A stretch of 64,000 nt of DNA from Acetobacter oryzoeni (GCF_004014775.2 NZ_CP042808.1:2505001-2569000), one strand, 5' to 3'; shown: positions 1 through 9,649, numbered from the stretch's first letter. Translations and numbers: made by a program. Notes: generated from the sequence alone by a model not told the origin.

Positions 1-309
1 GTCACTTTGCTGTGGTGTTTTCCACACAAAAAGCATGCCTGAGTTTTCTGGAAGATGCTGGCGAAACATTTCCCCCACCTGCTGTTCACGCGGGGTTTTT
101 GCCAACTCAACTGAAAAAACATGCCGCCCACTTGGGGAAACTATAGCCAATTCTTCCCGCGGCAATTCAGACTGAGCTTGTGTTGGCTCTCCGGTTTCTT
201 CTGCATAAGCAGGTAAGAGAGAACCCGCGGCACCGCCGATCATGCAGGCTGCCATCAGCCCCAACAGTTTTTTTGTCAGCACCTTATCTGTTCTCCTTGG
301 TCCCATCAT
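1..309 (-). CDS. DUF192 family protein, exported, C-terminus cut by window edge
   Basis: 103 codons are visible before the window ends. The start is followed by a hydrophobic stretch (LLGLMAACMIGGAAG) and an AYA cleavage-like site near residue 36, so this looks like a Sec-exported protein. The mature part has the DUF192 pattern: FSVELAKTPREQQVGEMFR followed by GMLFVW. DUF192 proteins are small, mostly periplasmic, and of unknown biochemical role. The start ATGATG overlaps the TGA stop of the upstream MBL hydrolase, so the two are probably translationally coupled. A GTG 30 bases into the ORF is a possible alternative start just before the signal peptide. Family is a confident call; function is unknown. 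Confidence 0.8.
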   Translation of the reverse strand, partial: MMGPRRTDKVLTKKLLGLMAACMIGGAAGSLLPAYAEETGEPTQAQSELPREELAIVSPSGRHVFSVELAKTPREQQVGEMFRQHLPENSGMLFVWKTPQQSD

Positions 310-977
310 CTTTGCAGAAATGGATTACTGGCACGTTCTGCCCCTAGTGTCGTCAGCCCGCCATGCCCTGGCACGATAACAATGTCATCCCCTAAAGGAA
401 GTAGTTTTTCCTTTATGCCTTGAATAAGCTGTTGGCTATTACCGTATGCAAAATCTGTTCTACCTATTGTTCCTCTAAAAAGAACATCTCCCACAAAAGC
501 AAAGCGCGCCTTTTCATCCACAAATACAACATGCCCGGGCGTATGCCCCGGAACATGCACAACACGAAATGTACATCCGAGATAGTTCAGACTTTCACCG
601 TCTTCGGTAAAACGGTCAACATCTGCATTTTCTAAATCCGAAAGCCCAAAATGACGGGCTTGCTCTACAATAGATTGGAGCAAAAACTGATCATGAATAT
701 TCGGCCCAATAACATCTGGCCGGGTTTTCTGCGTATTTTCTAGCCCTCGGCACAAAGCCGCCACCCCTCCGGCATGATCCAGATGACCGTGCGTGAGCAG
801 AATGGCTTCTACTTCCAGTATATTTTTTTTTAAGAAATCAAGCAGGACATCCGCATCCCCACCAGCATCCACAACAACGGCTTTACGTGTTTTTTCATGC
901 CACAGAACAGAGCAATTCTGCCGAAATGGCGTAACCGGCACGATACGCAACTGCATATCCGGGTAATTGACCTGCAT
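306..977 (-). CDS. MBL-fold metallohydrolase (glyoxalase II-like)
   Basis: 223 residues with the metal-binding signature THGHLDHAGG (about residues 62-71), a later PGHTPGHVVF histidine and VPGHGG near the C-terminus. These are the ligands of a binuclear metallo-beta-lactamase fold. The short length and the absence of a C-terminal substrate domain fit the GloB-like or YcbL-like group of thioester hydrolases rather than full-length glyoxalase II (about 255 residues). No signal peptide is visible, so it is probably cytoplasmic. It lies upstream of, and overlaps, the DUF192 gene. The substrate cannot be read from sequence. Confidence 0.85.
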   Translation of the reverse strand: MQVNYPDMQLRIVPVTPFRQNCSVLWHEKTRKAVVVDAGGDADVLLDFLKKNILEVEAILLTHGHLDHAGGVAALCRGLENTQKTRPDVIGPNIHDQFLLQSIVEQARHFGLSDLENADVDRFTEDGESLNYLGCTFRVVHVPGHTPGHVVFVDEKARFAFVGDVLFRGTIGRTDFAYGNSQQLIQGIKEKLLPLGDDIVIVPGHGGLTTLGAERASNPFLQR

Positions 978-1033
978 GCCTTAATTCCTCTGTTCTCTAT
1001 ATTGCCTGAGCAATGCTTTGATGGGTTTTACAC

Positions 1034-1072
1034 AAAAAAAAACTGCCAGAACCAGTGTCTGGCAGTTTTTTA
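1034..1072 (-). terminator. Rho-independent terminator after the host-attachment gene
   Basis: Stem CTGCCAGA/TCTGGCAG (1043-1050 and 1058-1065) with a 7-base loop. It is flanked by an A-run (1034-1042) and a T-run, so on the minus strand it ends the gene stopping at 1091 and could also work on the plus strand. Confidence 0.85.
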
Positions 1073-1090
1073 TACAACAAAGTGTTCTGC

Positions 1091-1504
1091 TTATTGAGGC
1101 AGCACCCAGCCTGTTTCTGGAATATCAAAGTGCTTACGCAGTTCATGCGCCGGCACGTTGGTCAGATCCTTGGTGAATGTTTTGATAATTTTTGCCGTTG
1201 CGGGCTTGCTCAGATGTGTTTTGATTTCATGAATAATGGGTGCCGGAGCAGCCACCACAAAACCATCAACCTTACCGCCATGAGCAATCATGCTGTTCAT
1301 GCGGTCTGCCACAACGCGGGCAAAAGCATCTTTTGCATCATCTGCCGGGGTCGAGCCGGAAGGCATTTTACCCGGTGTACCTTCATGGCCACGCGTATCA
1401 AAATCCTGCACATCGCGCATTTCGCCTTCCGCATCATGCAGAAAACGTACCTTGCCACCATCTGCAACAACGTAAACTACCAGGCCATCTCTTGCTTCCG
1501 TCAT
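1091..1504 (-). CDS. Host-attachment family protein
   Basis: About 137 residues. The family resembles 'protein required for attachment to host cells' (Host_attach, PF10116; related to the bacterial archaeo-eukaryotic release factor fold). Seen in the sequence: an N-terminal strand VVYVVADGGKVRFL, an internal segment with DFDTRGHEG, and a C-terminal DLTNVPAHELRKHF helix, all typical of the family. The start at 1504 is preferred because AAAAGGA lies 8 bases upstream; the longer frame begins with a TTG. The family name comes from plant symbiosis work, and the true biochemical role in acetic acid bacteria is not known. A terminator follows and the gene is divergent from xdhC. Confidence 0.75.
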   Translation of the reverse strand: MTEARDGLVVYVVADGGKVRFLHDAEGEMRDVQDFDTRGHEGTPGKMPSGSTPADDAKDAFARVVADRMNSMIAHGGKVDGFVVAAPAPIIHEIKTHLSKPATAKIIKTFTKDLTNVPAHELRKHFDIPETGWVLPQ

Positions 1505-1628
1505 GGAATACATCCTTTTCAAATCACTCTATCAGCCTGCCAGCATGCCGTATTATGCGACATTTAACCACCAGCGCTGCTGCGCTGCTGATGTGCAGTC
1601 TGCGTGCTGAGTGATATAGGATTGAGGC

Positions 1629-2720
1629 ATGACAGTTCCAGCCCCCTTTTCCCAACTTGTTACGCCTCTTGATCACGCTCTCCTCTGGGCACGCCAGGGG
1701 CAGGCCGTTGCCATCGCAACTGTAACAGGCACGTGGGGCAGTTCCCCCCGTCCTGCAGGCAGCAATATGGTCATGAGCAAAAATGGCCTTATGGAAGGTT
1801 CTGTAAGCGGCGGCTGTGTGGAAACAGATGTTATGCTGCACGCCCAAGAAATTATGGATGGGCAAGCACCAACTGTCATTTCCTATGGCGTGAGCAGTGC
1901 CAAAGCATGGGAAGTTGGGTTGGCCTGCGGTGGCAAGCTGGATGTTATGGTGGAGGCCATTCAAAGCCCTGCCTGCCCAACAGGCACATGGCCGCTACAT
2001 TTGCTGGAACAGATATGTGACCTTCAAGCTTCCCGCAAAGCGGCAGTACTCGTGCGCAGCTTGGATGGTAAACAGCATGTGCTTGTACAAGCTCCCCAAC
2101 AAAATACCCACGAAGGGCTTCCTCCATCCGTGCAGGAAGCGGCCTTTCATCAGCTACAAGATGGGCGCTGCACAACTGTAGAAGAAGCAGATGGCCAAAA
2201 ATGGTTTGTGCAACCCATTATTCCACCTCCGCGCCTGCTTATTGTAGGGGCGGTACATATTGCGCAGTATCTCGCGCGCATGGCGCAGATAACCGGCTTT
2301 TCTCCCATCGTTATAGACCCGCGGGAAGCATTGGCGACACCAGACCGTTTCCCGGGCCTGGAAAGTGGCACCACACTTATTACAGAATGGCCGGACGAAG
2401 CCCTGGAAGCCTTGGGGGTTGATACCATGACCGCCATTGTAACCCTGACACATGATGCCAAGCTGGATGACCCAACCCTAGAAGCGGCCTTGAAAAGCCC
2501 TGCTTTTTATATTGGCGCTTTAGGATCACGCAAAACACAGGCAAGCCGGTTACAACGCTTGCAAACTCTAGGCTTTACCGAACAAGACCTTAAACGCATA
2601 CGCGGCCCGGTTGGCTTAGCTATTGGCGCAGTAGGGGCCGAAGAAATTGCCCTTTCCATTATGGCAGAAATTGTTGCCACCCGCCGTCATGCTCCCCTGG
2701 CAGATATACGCGGGTGGTAA
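1629..2720 (+). CDS. XdhC/CoxI family molybdenum enzyme maturation factor
   Basis: 363 residues with two domains: an N-terminal XdhC/CoxI domain (GTWGSSPRPAG around residue 34 and GSVSGGCVE around 57) and a C-terminal Rossmann-like XdhC domain (LLIVGAVHIA near 203, then a conserved IGALGSRK near 295). XdhC proteins bind molybdenum cofactor, help sulfurate it, and hand it to xanthine dehydrogenase-type hydroxylases. The gene overlaps the following MocA-like gene by 7 bases, so the two are coupled. No molybdenum hydroxylase is present in the window; in acetic acid bacteria a client could be a Mo-dependent aldehyde or isoquinoline oxidoreductase encoded elsewhere (inference). Confidence 0.88.
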   Translation: MTVPAPFSQLVTPLDHALLWARQGQAVAIATVTGTWGSSPRPAGSNMVMSKNGLMEGSVSGGCVETDVMLHAQEIMDGQAPTVISYGVSSAKAWEVGLACGGKLDVMVEAIQSPACPTGTWPLHLLEQICDLQASRKAAVLVRSLDGKQHVLVQAPQQNTHEGLPPSVQEAAFHQLQDGRCTTVEEADGQKWFVQPIIPPPRLLIVGAVHIAQYLARMAQITGFSPIVIDPREALATPDRFPGLESGTTLITEWPDEALEALGVDTMTAIVTLTHDAKLDDPTLEAALKSPAFYIGALGSRKTQASRLQRLQTLGFTEQDLKRIRGPVGLAIGAVGAEEIALSIMAEIVATRRHAPLADIRGW

Positions 2721-3364
2721 CACCTCCATTCCTGCCGGGAACATGGGCCTGCGTGCTATGCGCGGGCCGTTCTTCTCGTACTGCTCCCACCAACAAACTG
2801 TTAGCTCCAGACGCGGCGGGGCAACCTATGTTGGTTCAGACACTCAAAAATATTCTCAACAGCAAAGCTGAAACTGTTCTGGCACTTTTACCGCCAGAGC
2901 AGCCGGAACTGGAAGCAGTTATCCGCTCATATTTCCACCATGCCCTCAAAGCAGGAAGGCTACAGTCACAAACTGTTTTGAATGCACATTCTGGCCTTTC
3001 TGCTTCTTTGCACGCAGGTGTTCAGGCTGCTCAAGCAGGAAATGCACAAAGCCTGCTTATGTGTCTGGGTGATATGCCGCTGGTTTCTACAACATTGCTG
3101 AACACCCTGATGGAAACCCAGCACCACTATGCTCCTGCCGCCACTGCGCCTTTACGGAACGGCAAGGTTGGCAACCCTGTTGTCTGGAATCCATCACAAT
3201 TCAGCAAGTTGCTTCAGATCACGGGAGATCAGGGAGGGAGGGCGGTTTTGCGCAATCTGGGCGCTGATATACGCCTTATTCCAGCCAATTCTGCCGAACT
3301 GGTTGACTTTGATACGCCAGAACGACTGGCAATATATCGTCAGATGTCTTTTCCAGACAGTTGA
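2714..3364 (+). CDS. MobA/MocA-like nucleotidyltransferase (molybdenum cofactor cytidylyltransferase type)
   Basis: 216 residues. The N-terminal nucleotide-binding loop VLCAGRSSR followed by NKLL is the MobA/MocA signature (usually LAAGxSxRMG-KLL). A central CLGDMPLV segment supplies the metal-binding Asp, and GNPV is a late conserved motif. MocA adds CMP to molybdopterin for xanthine dehydrogenase-family enzymes, which matches its coupling to XdhC. The start is the GTG at 2714, inside the end of xdhC; no in-frame ATG fits before the P-loop. MobA (GMP transfer) is the alternative, but the XdhC partner favours the cytidylyl type. Confidence 0.8.
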   Translation: MVTPPFLPGTWACVLCAGRSSRTAPTNKLLAPDAAGQPMLVQTLKNILNSKAETVLALLPPEQPELEAVIRSYFHHALKAGRLQSQTVLNAHSGLSASLHAGVQAAQAGNAQSLLMCLGDMPLVSTTLLNTLMETQHHYAPAATAPLRNGKVGNPVVWNPSQFSKLLQITGDQGGRAVLRNLGADIRLIPANSAELVDFDTPERLAIYRQMSFPDS

Positions 3365-3451
3365 CCAGAGGGGCACACCCTCCGACAATTCAAAACAGGC
3401 CGCAAGTTTTCACTGAACGGTCGTTTTGTCTGTTTTCAACAAGGGATCATC

Positions 3452-3802
3452 ATGAGCAAAATCCTACGCACCAACCCCAACCCCATTCTTTCTGCGGCGG
3501 TTGAATACCACGGTTTTATTTTTACGCAGGGTGTTGTCGCCCGCAATCTGGATCAGGATGTTGAAGGCCAGACACGTGATGTGCTGGAACAGATTGACAC
3601 ACTGCTGGAACAGCACGGCACAGACAACACCCGCATTTTGCAGGCACAAATCTGGGTAAAAGACATTAATGATCGCGATAAGCTGAACAAAATCTGGAGC
3701 GCGTGGCTGCCAGAAAATATGGCCCCTGCCCGTGCTTGCGTTCAGGCTGTGATGGCCGACCCACGTATCCTTGTGGAAATCATGGTCACCACCACAAAAT
3801 AA
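3452..3802 (+). CDS. RidA family protein (YjgF/YER057c/UK114)
   Basis: 116 residues covering the whole RidA fold. Family features seen: GVVARNLDQDVEGQ early on, the DTLLEQHGTDNTRILQA helix, and the late ARACVQAVMADPRILVEI, whose Arg normally binds the carboxylate of the enamine/imine substrate. RidA proteins hydrolyse reactive 2-aminoacrylate-type imines released by PLP enzymes; this is consistent with, but not proven by, the nearby glycine cleavage genes. An AAGGGA ribosome site lies about 7 bases before the ATG. Cytoplasmic trimer expected. Confidence 0.88.
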   Translation: MSKILRTNPNPILSAAVEYHGFIFTQGVVARNLDQDVEGQTRDVLEQIDTLLEQHGTDNTRILQAQIWVKDINDRDKLNKIWSAWLPENMAPARACVQAVMADPRILVEIMVTTTK

Positions 3803-3814
3803 GACCTGATCTCT

Positions 3815-3879
3815 GCCAGTTGGTGATGAGAAAGAACGTGGCATTCATGCAACATTCCCCCGAATCATCACCAACTGGC
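3815..3879. repeat. Perfect 15-bp inverted repeat with 35-base spacer
   Basis: GCCAGTTGGTGATGA at 3815-3829 is exactly complementary to the sequence at 3865-3879. There is no T-run after the second arm, so it is not a classical terminator. It lies just after the ridA stop. It could be a processed 3' UTR structure or a binding site. Confidence 0.8.
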
Positions 3880-3945
3880 GCGCATTCCCTGTTCTCCTAA
3901 ACAAAACCCTAAATGAAACGGAATCAGGCGAATTCGTGACACCCG

Positions 3946-3974
3946 TTAGGATTAAAATCCTAATTTTTCTTTTT
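3946..3974 (+). terminator. AT-rich hairpin with T-run, possible ridA terminator
   Basis: TTAGGATT (3946-3953) and AATCCTAA (3956-3963) form a short AT-rich hairpin followed directly by TTTTTCTTTTT. It is weak in GC content but has the shape of an intrinsic terminator. The rest of 3880-4119 holds no supported gene. Confidence 0.5.
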
Positions 3975-4119
3975 GATACTCATTAATACAGCAAAGAGTA
4001 ACTTTAACGATTTTGGTGCGCAATGAACGCTTGCCTGATCTGCATGGATGTTTAATACCTGAACCCGAACATTGCAGTACCCCAACTCACGGCAAATGCG
4101 ATCAGGAAAGGTAAGCACA

Positions 4120-4869
4120 ATGCGGCACGGACGGTCCGGAATTCTCAAACTGAAGCTGGCCGTTTTATCTTTTCTGTCCGTTTCTGCTTTTACTGCATCT
4201 GCATCTGCCCGCACCTATCATGCGGCTTCTCATCATACCGGTGTGCATAAAATCGTATTCTCTGCATCCGGTCATGCTGCTGGCCGATATGCAGGTGGCC
4301 GTTGGCACCCTGCTGCAGGGCGTTATCGGTCCGGGTATCATGGTGGGCACGTTATCCAGTGCGTTGCTTACGCCAAATCTGCATCTGAAGTAATGCTACA
4401 TGGCAATGCGCGTGACTGGTGGCATAATGCAAGCGGCGTTTATGACCGCGGCCATGCCCCAGAAGCAGGCAGTGTGCTGAACTTCCGCGCAACACGCCGC
4501 ATGCCCTTGGGGCACGTTGCTGTGGTGCGCAATGTTGTAGATAACCGTACGATTATGATTGATCAGTCACACTGGGCACAGGCAGGCATCAGCCGCAACG
4601 TGGCCGTGATTGATGTTTCCCCCAACAATGATTGGTCTGCTGTGCGTGTTGCACTGAACAATCATTCTGGTGGCTTCGGGTCTATCTATCCAACCTATGG
4701 CTTTATTTATGCCCGCCACCCTGGTGCAGAACGGAACATGCAGCAGGAAGTTATGACGGCATGGGCCAAGAAAGGCACGACAACACAGTTGGCTCAGGCC
4801 CCGGCAACACCTCGCCAGATATCCGCTGGTCAGGAAGACCCCAATATTGCCTTTGATGATAATAACTAA
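4120..4869 (+). CDS. Secreted CHAP-domain protein (putative peptidoglycan amidase/endopeptidase)
   Basis: 249 residues from the ATG at 4120, which has AGGAAAGG 7-8 bases upstream; a longer in-frame start at 4072 lacks this. The signal peptide is clear: basic start, LKLAVLSFLSVSAFTASASA. The CHAP domain follows, with the catalytic Cys in VIQCVAYAKS, the catalytic His in MPLGHVAVVRNV, and an Asp/Asn-type residue in MIDQSHW. CHAP enzymes cleave amide bonds in cell-wall peptides, usually for wall remodelling or separation. The C-terminal 50 residues are low-complexity (Gln/Ala/Thr). The gene stands alone with its own terminator. Confidence 0.82.
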   Translation: MRHGRSGILKLKLAVLSFLSVSAFTASASARTYHAASHHTGVHKIVFSASGHAAGRYAGGRWHPAAGRYRSGYHGGHVIQCVAYAKSASEVMLHGNARDWWHNASGVYDRGHAPEAGSVLNFRATRRMPLGHVAVVRNVVDNRTIMIDQSHWAQAGISRNVAVIDVSPNNDWSAVRVALNNHSGGFGSIYPTYGFIYARHPGAERNMQQEVMTAWAKKGTTTQLAQAPATPRQISAGQEDPNIAFDDNN

Positions 4870-4906
4870 AATCTACGTTTAGTTTCTGCACGAAACAGTT
4901 TTTTCA

Positions 4907-4932
4907 ACGCCCGGCTTTGTCGGGCGTTTTTT
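4907..4932 (+). terminator. Rho-independent terminator of the CHAP gene
   Basis: Stem ACGCCCG/CGGGCGT (4907-4913, 4921-4927) with loop GCTTTGT, followed by a run of T. Confidence 0.85.
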
Positions 4933-4972
4933 ATTGCCTTTTCCATGCTCCAAAATCGCCGGGGCAGAATAT

Positions 4973-5010
4973 AAAAAGGGGAGCAACCTGATTGGCTGCT
5001 CCCCTTTTTT
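4973..5010 (-). terminator. Terminator of the gcv operon (bidirectional)
   Basis: Stem GGGGAGCA (4978-4985) with TGCTCCCC (4997-5004), flanked by an A-run on the left and a T-run on the right, so it can act on both strands. It lies 24 bases beyond the gcvP stop. Confidence 0.85.
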
Positions 5011-5033
5011 AATAGCAAGAAGAAACGTCTAGT

Positions 5034-7952
5034 TTATTCCATCCATTCCGCAATATCCGGGCAAGAACAAACCAAGTTTCTGTCACCATATACGTTATCA
5101 ATTCGGCCTACCGGTGGCCAATATTTGGTTGCTGGCTGCACATTACCGGGGAAACATGCCTCCTGCCGTGTATAAGGATGCATCCATTCCGTTGTTGTCA
5201 GCGCAAGGCCTGTATGGGGCGCATGACGTAACACTGCATCTTCAGCTGTCACCTCGCCATTTTCAATGGCACGCACTTCCTCACGCATAGCCAACATGGC
5301 ATCGCAAAAACGATCCAGCTCTGCTTTTCCTTCAGATTCAGTTGGCTCGATCATGAAAGTACCTGCCACCGGAAAGCTCACCGTTGGTGCATGAAAACCG
5401 TAGTCAACCAAACGCTTGGACATATCATCTACGGTCACGCCCGTTGTATTCTTGATCGGACGCAAATCCAGAATACATTCATGCGCAACACGCCCATGTG
5501 CGCCCTGATAAAGCACAGGGTAAGCATCTTTCAGGCGGCTCACAATATAATTGGCGTTGAGAATAGCCACCTGCGTAGCCCGCTTAAGCCCTTCATCCCC
5601 CATCAGGCGAATATAGGCCCATGAGATCGGCAGGATAGAGGCTGACCCAAAAGGAGCCGCACTTACAGCCATGGGAACCTCTGCGTCTGCCGGGTTTCCG
5701 GGCAGATAAGGTGCCAGATGCGCCCGCACACCAATTGGCCCCATACCGGGCCCACCGCCACCATGCGGGATGCAGAAAGTTTTATGCAGGTTAAAGTGGC
5801 TCACATCCCCACCATAATCTGCCGGACGGGCCAGCCCCACCTGAGCATTCATATTGGCGCCGTCCACATATACCTGCCCACCGGTTGCATGCACCAGATC
5901 ACAGATTTCACGCATGTTTTCTTCAAACACACCGTGAGTGGAAGGATAGGTAATCATGACAGCAGCCAGATCATTCGCATGCGCTTTTATTTTCTCACGC
6001 ATGTCTTCCAGATCGATGTTGCCGCCTGCATCACACTTTACGACCACAACTTTCATGCCCGCCATTTGAGCAGAAGCCGGGTTGGTGCCATGCGCAGAAG
6101 CAGGAATCAGGCAAACTGTCCGGTGCCCTTCCCCTCGGGCGTGATGATACGCACGAATAACAAGCAAGCCTGCATATTCACCCTGCGCACCAGAATTGGG
6201 CTGGAAAGAAACCGCATCATAACCGCTGATAGCACACAACCACTTTTCCAGATCCTGCAAAAGAACCTGATAGCCTTTTGCCTGATCTGCTGGTGCAAAC
6301 GGATGGATGTCACAAAAGCCAGACCACGTAATCGGCAACATTTCCACCGTAGCATTCAGCTTCATGGTGCAAGACCCCAACGGGATCATCGTCCGGTCCA
6401 GCGCCAGATCCTTGTCTGACAAGCGCCGCAGATAACGCAGCATATCTGTTTCTGAACTACAGGAACGGAACACAGGCTGCGCCATAAAGCCAGACTGGCG
6501 GCGCACATTTTCGGTCAATGCTATGGAAGCTGCCGGAAGGGCCTGCGCCATTTTTTCTACACGTCCGTGCTCGGCACAAAAAACAGACCACACAGCGTAA
6601 ACGGTTTCTGGCGTGCTGGTTTCATCCAGACTGATGCCAATGCGTCCGTTCCCTGCATCCCGCAGGTTCATGCCTGCAGAACGTGCACGTTCCAGTAAAT
6701 CAGCAGCGCCTTCGCCTACATTTACCGTCAGCGTGTCAAAAAATGCAGTTGTTTCAACGGTTACACCCAGCGCCCGCAAGCCAGCGGCCAATGTAGCAGC
6801 AAGACCGTGAATGCGCTGCGCAATCGCCTTTAAACCTTCTGGCCCATGATAAACAGCATACATGCCAGCAATAACAGCCAGCAACACCTGCGCGGTGCAG
6901 ATGTTGGACGTGGCCTTTTCGCGCCGAATATGCTGTTCACGGGTTTGCTGGGCAAGACGATATGCCGGACGCCCAGCGCTATCGACCGAAACACCAACCA
7001 AGCGCCCCGGCATGCTGCGTTTATAGGCATCTCGCACAGCCATATACGCTGCATGCGGCCCACCATACCCCATGGGAATACCAAAGCGCTGGGTAGAACC
7101 AATGGCAATATCTGCCCCCAGTTCACCCGGGGCTGCAAGCAATGTTAAAGCCAGCGGATCTGCCGCCATAACAGCAATAGCGCCTGCAGCATGCAGGCTT
7201 TCAATCTGTTTTTGCGGGTTTGTAATCTGGCCAGATGTGCCGGGATACTGGAAAATGGCCCCAAATACGTTTTGGGCATCCAGATCCGTTTCGGGCCGAC
7301 CTATCTGGAGCGTAATGCCCATAGGCTCTGCACGGGTTTTTAATACAGCAATGGTCTGCGGCAGACATTCCGCATCCACAAAAAACACGGTGGATTTGGA
7401 GGTAGCTACCCGGCGGGCCAATGCCATGGCTTCTGCCGCTGCCGTGGCTTCATCCAACAGAGAAGAATTGGCGATATCCAGCCCTGTTAGCTCTGTAATC
7501 ATGGTCTGGAAATTCAGCAGAGCTTCCAGACGGCCCTGACTGATTTCTGGCTGATACGGTGTGTAAGCTGTATACCAAGCCGGATTTTCCAGAATATTCC
7601 GCTGGATAACAGCTGGCAGCACCGTACCGTAATACCCTTGCCCGATCAGGGATGTCATAACCTGATTTTGTCCGGCCAGTTCACGCAAGCGCGCAAGCAC
7701 CTGCGTTTCCGTCCACCCAGCGCCAAGCCCCAAGGGTTTCTGGGCGCGAATGGAAGCAGGAAGTGTCTGATCTATCAGATCATCCAAAGAGGCAGCACCA
7801 ACAACACGCAGCATTTCGGCCTGATCTGCTGCAGTTGGGCCAATGTGACGTGTGGCAAACGCTGCACCTTCGGCTTTTAAAGCAGCAAAAGCGGGCAGAG
7901 CTTCAATACTCTGTTGAGCACGTGCATCCGAACCGGGAGCAAGGGAGAACAT
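5034..7952 (-). CDS. gcvP: Glycine dehydrogenase (decarboxylating), glycine cleavage P-protein
   Basis: 972 residues from the ATG at 7952, which has AGGAAA upstream; an in-frame ATG at 8003 would add 17 basic residues not typical of the family. The protein is the full single-chain form (N-terminal and C-terminal halves fused). The PLP lysine is in [16 protein letters not shown] (about residue 724), followed by the Gly-rich loop. An early conserved ATRHIGP motif and the [10 protein letters not shown] region are also seen. It decarboxylates glycine and passes the aminomethyl group to lipoyl-GcvH. It is the last gene of gcvT-gcvH-gcvP, all under the riboswitch upstream of gcvT. The lipoamide dehydrogenase is not in this window. 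Confidence 0.95.
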   Translation of the reverse strand: MFSLAPGSDARAQQSIEALPAFAALKAEGAAFATRHIGPTAADQAEMLRVVGAASLDDLIDQTLPASIRAQKPLGLGAGWTETQVLARLRELAGQNQVMTSLIGQGYYGTVLPAVIQRNILENPAWYTAYTPYQPEISQGRLEALLNFQTMITELTGLDIANSSLLDEATAAAEAMALARRVATSKSTVFFVDAECLPQTIAVLKTRAEPMGITLQIGRPETDLDAQNVFGAIFQYPGTSGQITNPQKQIESLHAAGAIAVMAADPLALTLLAAPGELGADIAIGSTQRFGIPMGYGGPHAAYMAVRDAYKRSMPGRLVGVSVDSAGRPAYRLAQQTREQHIRREKATSNICTAQVLLAVIAGMYAVYHGPEGLKAIAQRIHGLAATLAAGLRALGVTVETTAFFDTLTVNVGEGAADLLERARSAGMNLRDAGNGRIGISLDETSTPETVYAVWSVFCAEHGRVEKMAQALPAASIALTENVRRQSGFMAQPVFRSCSSETDMLRYLRRLSDKDLALDRTMIPLGSCTMKLNATVEMLPITWSGFCDIHPFAPADQAKGYQVLLQDLEKWLCAISGYDAVSFQPNSGAQGEYAGLLVIRAYHHARGEGHRTVCLIPASAHGTNPASAQMAGMKVVVVKCDAGGNIDLEDMREKIKAHANDLAAVMITYPSTHGVFEENMREICDLVHATGGQVYVDGANMNAQVGLARPADYGGDVSHFNLHKTFCIPHGGGGPGMGPIGVRAHLAPYLPGNPADAEVPMAVSAAPFGSASILPISWAYIRLMGDEGLKRATQVAILNANYIVSRLKDAYPVLYQGAHGRVAHECILDLRPIKNTTGVTVDDMSKRLVDYGFHAPTVSFPVAGTFMIEPTESEGKAELDRFCDAMLAMREEVRAIENGEVTAEDAVLRHAPHTGLALTTTEWMHPYTRQEACFPGNVQPATKYWPPVGRIDNVYGDRNLVCSCPDIAEWME

Positions 7953-8014
7953 GTAGAAAATTTTCCTGAACAAGGCCCGTCTGGAACGGGCCATTTTTTC
8001 CAATCAGGCAGAAA

Positions 8015-8380
8015 TCAGCCTACAAAAGCTGCATATGCTGCGGCATCCATCAGCCCGGAAAGCTGATCCGGATTGGTAATGCGGAATTTAACAATCCAGC
8101 CTTTCCCTTCTGGGTCAGAACTTACCCGTGCCGGATCATCAGCCAACGCAGCATTGTTTTCCAGAACTTCACCATCAACTGGGGCATAAATATCAGAAGC
8201 AGCCTTAACGGATTCCACAACTGCAATGGATTCCCCTGCTTTTACTTCCGTGCCGGATGGGCGTGCTTCAATAAACACCAGTTCACCCAGTTCATCGGCT
8301 GCATGGCGCGTAATGCCTACGGTTGCTGTTTCACCATCCACGCGCAACCATTCATGTTCTTTTGTGAAATACAGGGTCAT
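8015..8380 (-). CDS. gcvH: Glycine cleavage system H protein (lipoyl carrier)
   Basis: 121 residues, the normal length. The lipoylated lysine is K59 in the motif ESVKAASD. The N-terminal TKEHEWL and the VGIT strand are family hallmarks. It shuttles the aminomethyl group between GcvP, GcvT and lipoamide dehydrogenase. It lies 45 bases after gcvT and 62 bases before the gcvP start, in the same transcription unit. Confidence 0.96.
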   Translation of the reverse strand: MTLYFTKEHEWLRVDGETATVGITRHAADELGELVFIEARPSGTEVKAGESIAVVESVKAASDIYAPVDGEVLENNAALADDPARVSSDPEGKGWIVKFRITNPDQLSGLMDAAAYAAFVG

Positions 8381-8425
8381 TTTCTCAATTTCTCCAAGGG
8401 TAAAGTCAATCTGTGTCTCAACGGC

Positions 8426-9562
8426 CTAGCGTTTGAAATGCGCTGGCACAAAAGGCAGTGCACTTATTACGGAAGGCACGGAACGCCCACGCAATTCTGC
8501 AAAAACGGTATGCCCTATCTGGCTGTCATTAGTAGCCACGTAGCCCATCGCTACCGGCCCACCCACTGTGGGGCCAAATGCACCAGACGTAACTTTGCCG
8601 ATATGCGTGGCAAATTCTGCATCTGCATATAAAGGCGCATCATGCCGCACAGGCGCACGCCCCTCCGGCCGCAACCCAACGCGGCGACGGCTTACGCCAT
8701 TTTCAAGCTGGCCAAGAATGATATCCGCACCGGGGAACCCGCCAGCACGTGCGCCACCGTTACGGCGAGACTTCTGGATAGACCATTCAAGTGCGGCTTC
8801 AACCGGCGTGGTAGTGGTATCAATATCGGAACCATACAGGCACATACCTGCTTCAAGCCGCAGGCTGTCTCGCGCACCTAAGCCGATCAGTTTTACGTTC
8901 GGCTGTTCCAGCAGTTTACGGGCAACCCGATCTGCATCCTTGGCGGAAACAGAAATTTCAAACCCATCTTCGCCCGTATAGCCGGAACGGGAAATCACAC
9001 AGCGAGCACCATCCACATCCAGAGTGCGCACATCCATGAACACCATCTTGCGCACATCATCGGCAAACACAGCCAAAGTCTGTTCGGCTTCTGGCCCCTG
9101 CAAGGCAAGCAGCGCCCGATCTTCCTGCAACTCCACAACACATTCTGCCACCAGTTCAGATTGCAGGAGTTCCAGATCAGCTTCCTTACATGCGGCATTC
9201 ACCACCAGCAGAAGGCCATCTTCCAGACGCGCCACCATCAGATCATCCAGAATGCCACCTTCAGCATTGGTGAACTGGGTATAACGCTGGCGACCATGCT
9301 TAAGGGCAGCAATATCTGCAGGCACCAGTTTTTCCAGCGCCAAAGCTGCATCATCTACATCGCCCGAACGGGGGCGCAGCAGCACCTGCCCCATGTGGGA
9401 AACATCAAACAGCCCAACATGCTCACGCACATGCCGGTGCTCGGCCATAATGCCATCTGCATACTGCAAAGGCATGGCATAACCCGCAAACGGCACCATC
9501 TTGCCGCCGGATTCTTCATGCAATGAATAGAGGGGAGTATGAAGGAGAGTATCGGTGCCCAT
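8426..9562 (-). CDS. gcvT: Aminomethyltransferase, glycine cleavage T-protein
   Basis: 378 residues from the ATG at 9562; a GTG at 9595 would extend it by 11 residues with no family support. Recognised by TPLYSLHEESGGKMVPFAGY near the N-terminus, VGLFDVSHMGQ, LALQGPEA and SGYTGEDGFEI. It transfers the methylene group from GcvH to tetrahydrofolate, releasing ammonia. It is the first gene of the operon, about 90 bases downstream of the second glycine aptamer, so translation or transcription is probably switched on by glycine. Confidence 0.95.
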   Translation of the reverse strand: MGTDTLLHTPLYSLHEESGGKMVPFAGYAMPLQYADGIMAEHRHVREHVGLFDVSHMGQVLLRPRSGDVDDAALALEKLVPADIAALKHGRQRYTQFTNAEGGILDDLMVARLEDGLLLVVNAACKEADLELLQSELVAECVVELQEDRALLALQGPEAEQTLAVFADDVRKMVFMDVRTLDVDGARCVISRSGYTGEDGFEISVSAKDADRVARKLLEQPNVKLIGLGARDSLRLEAGMCLYGSDIDTTTTPVEAALEWSIQKSRRNGGARAGGFPGADIILGQLENGVSRRRVGLRPEGRAPVRHDAPLYADAEFATHIGKVTSGAFGPTVGGPVAMGYVATNDSQIGHTVFAELRGRSVPSVISALPFVPAHFKR

Positions 9563-9649
9563 GCACGCCGCCTTGCCAAAAAGGCCGGAACCCACTGCAA
9601 TCTGACAGACACATCAGCACAACACGAGGCTCCGGATTACACAATCCGC

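Noticed and set aside
5718..6419. 233-codon open frame on the plus strand
   Set aside because: Antisense to gcvP; no recognisable domain and no ribosome site.
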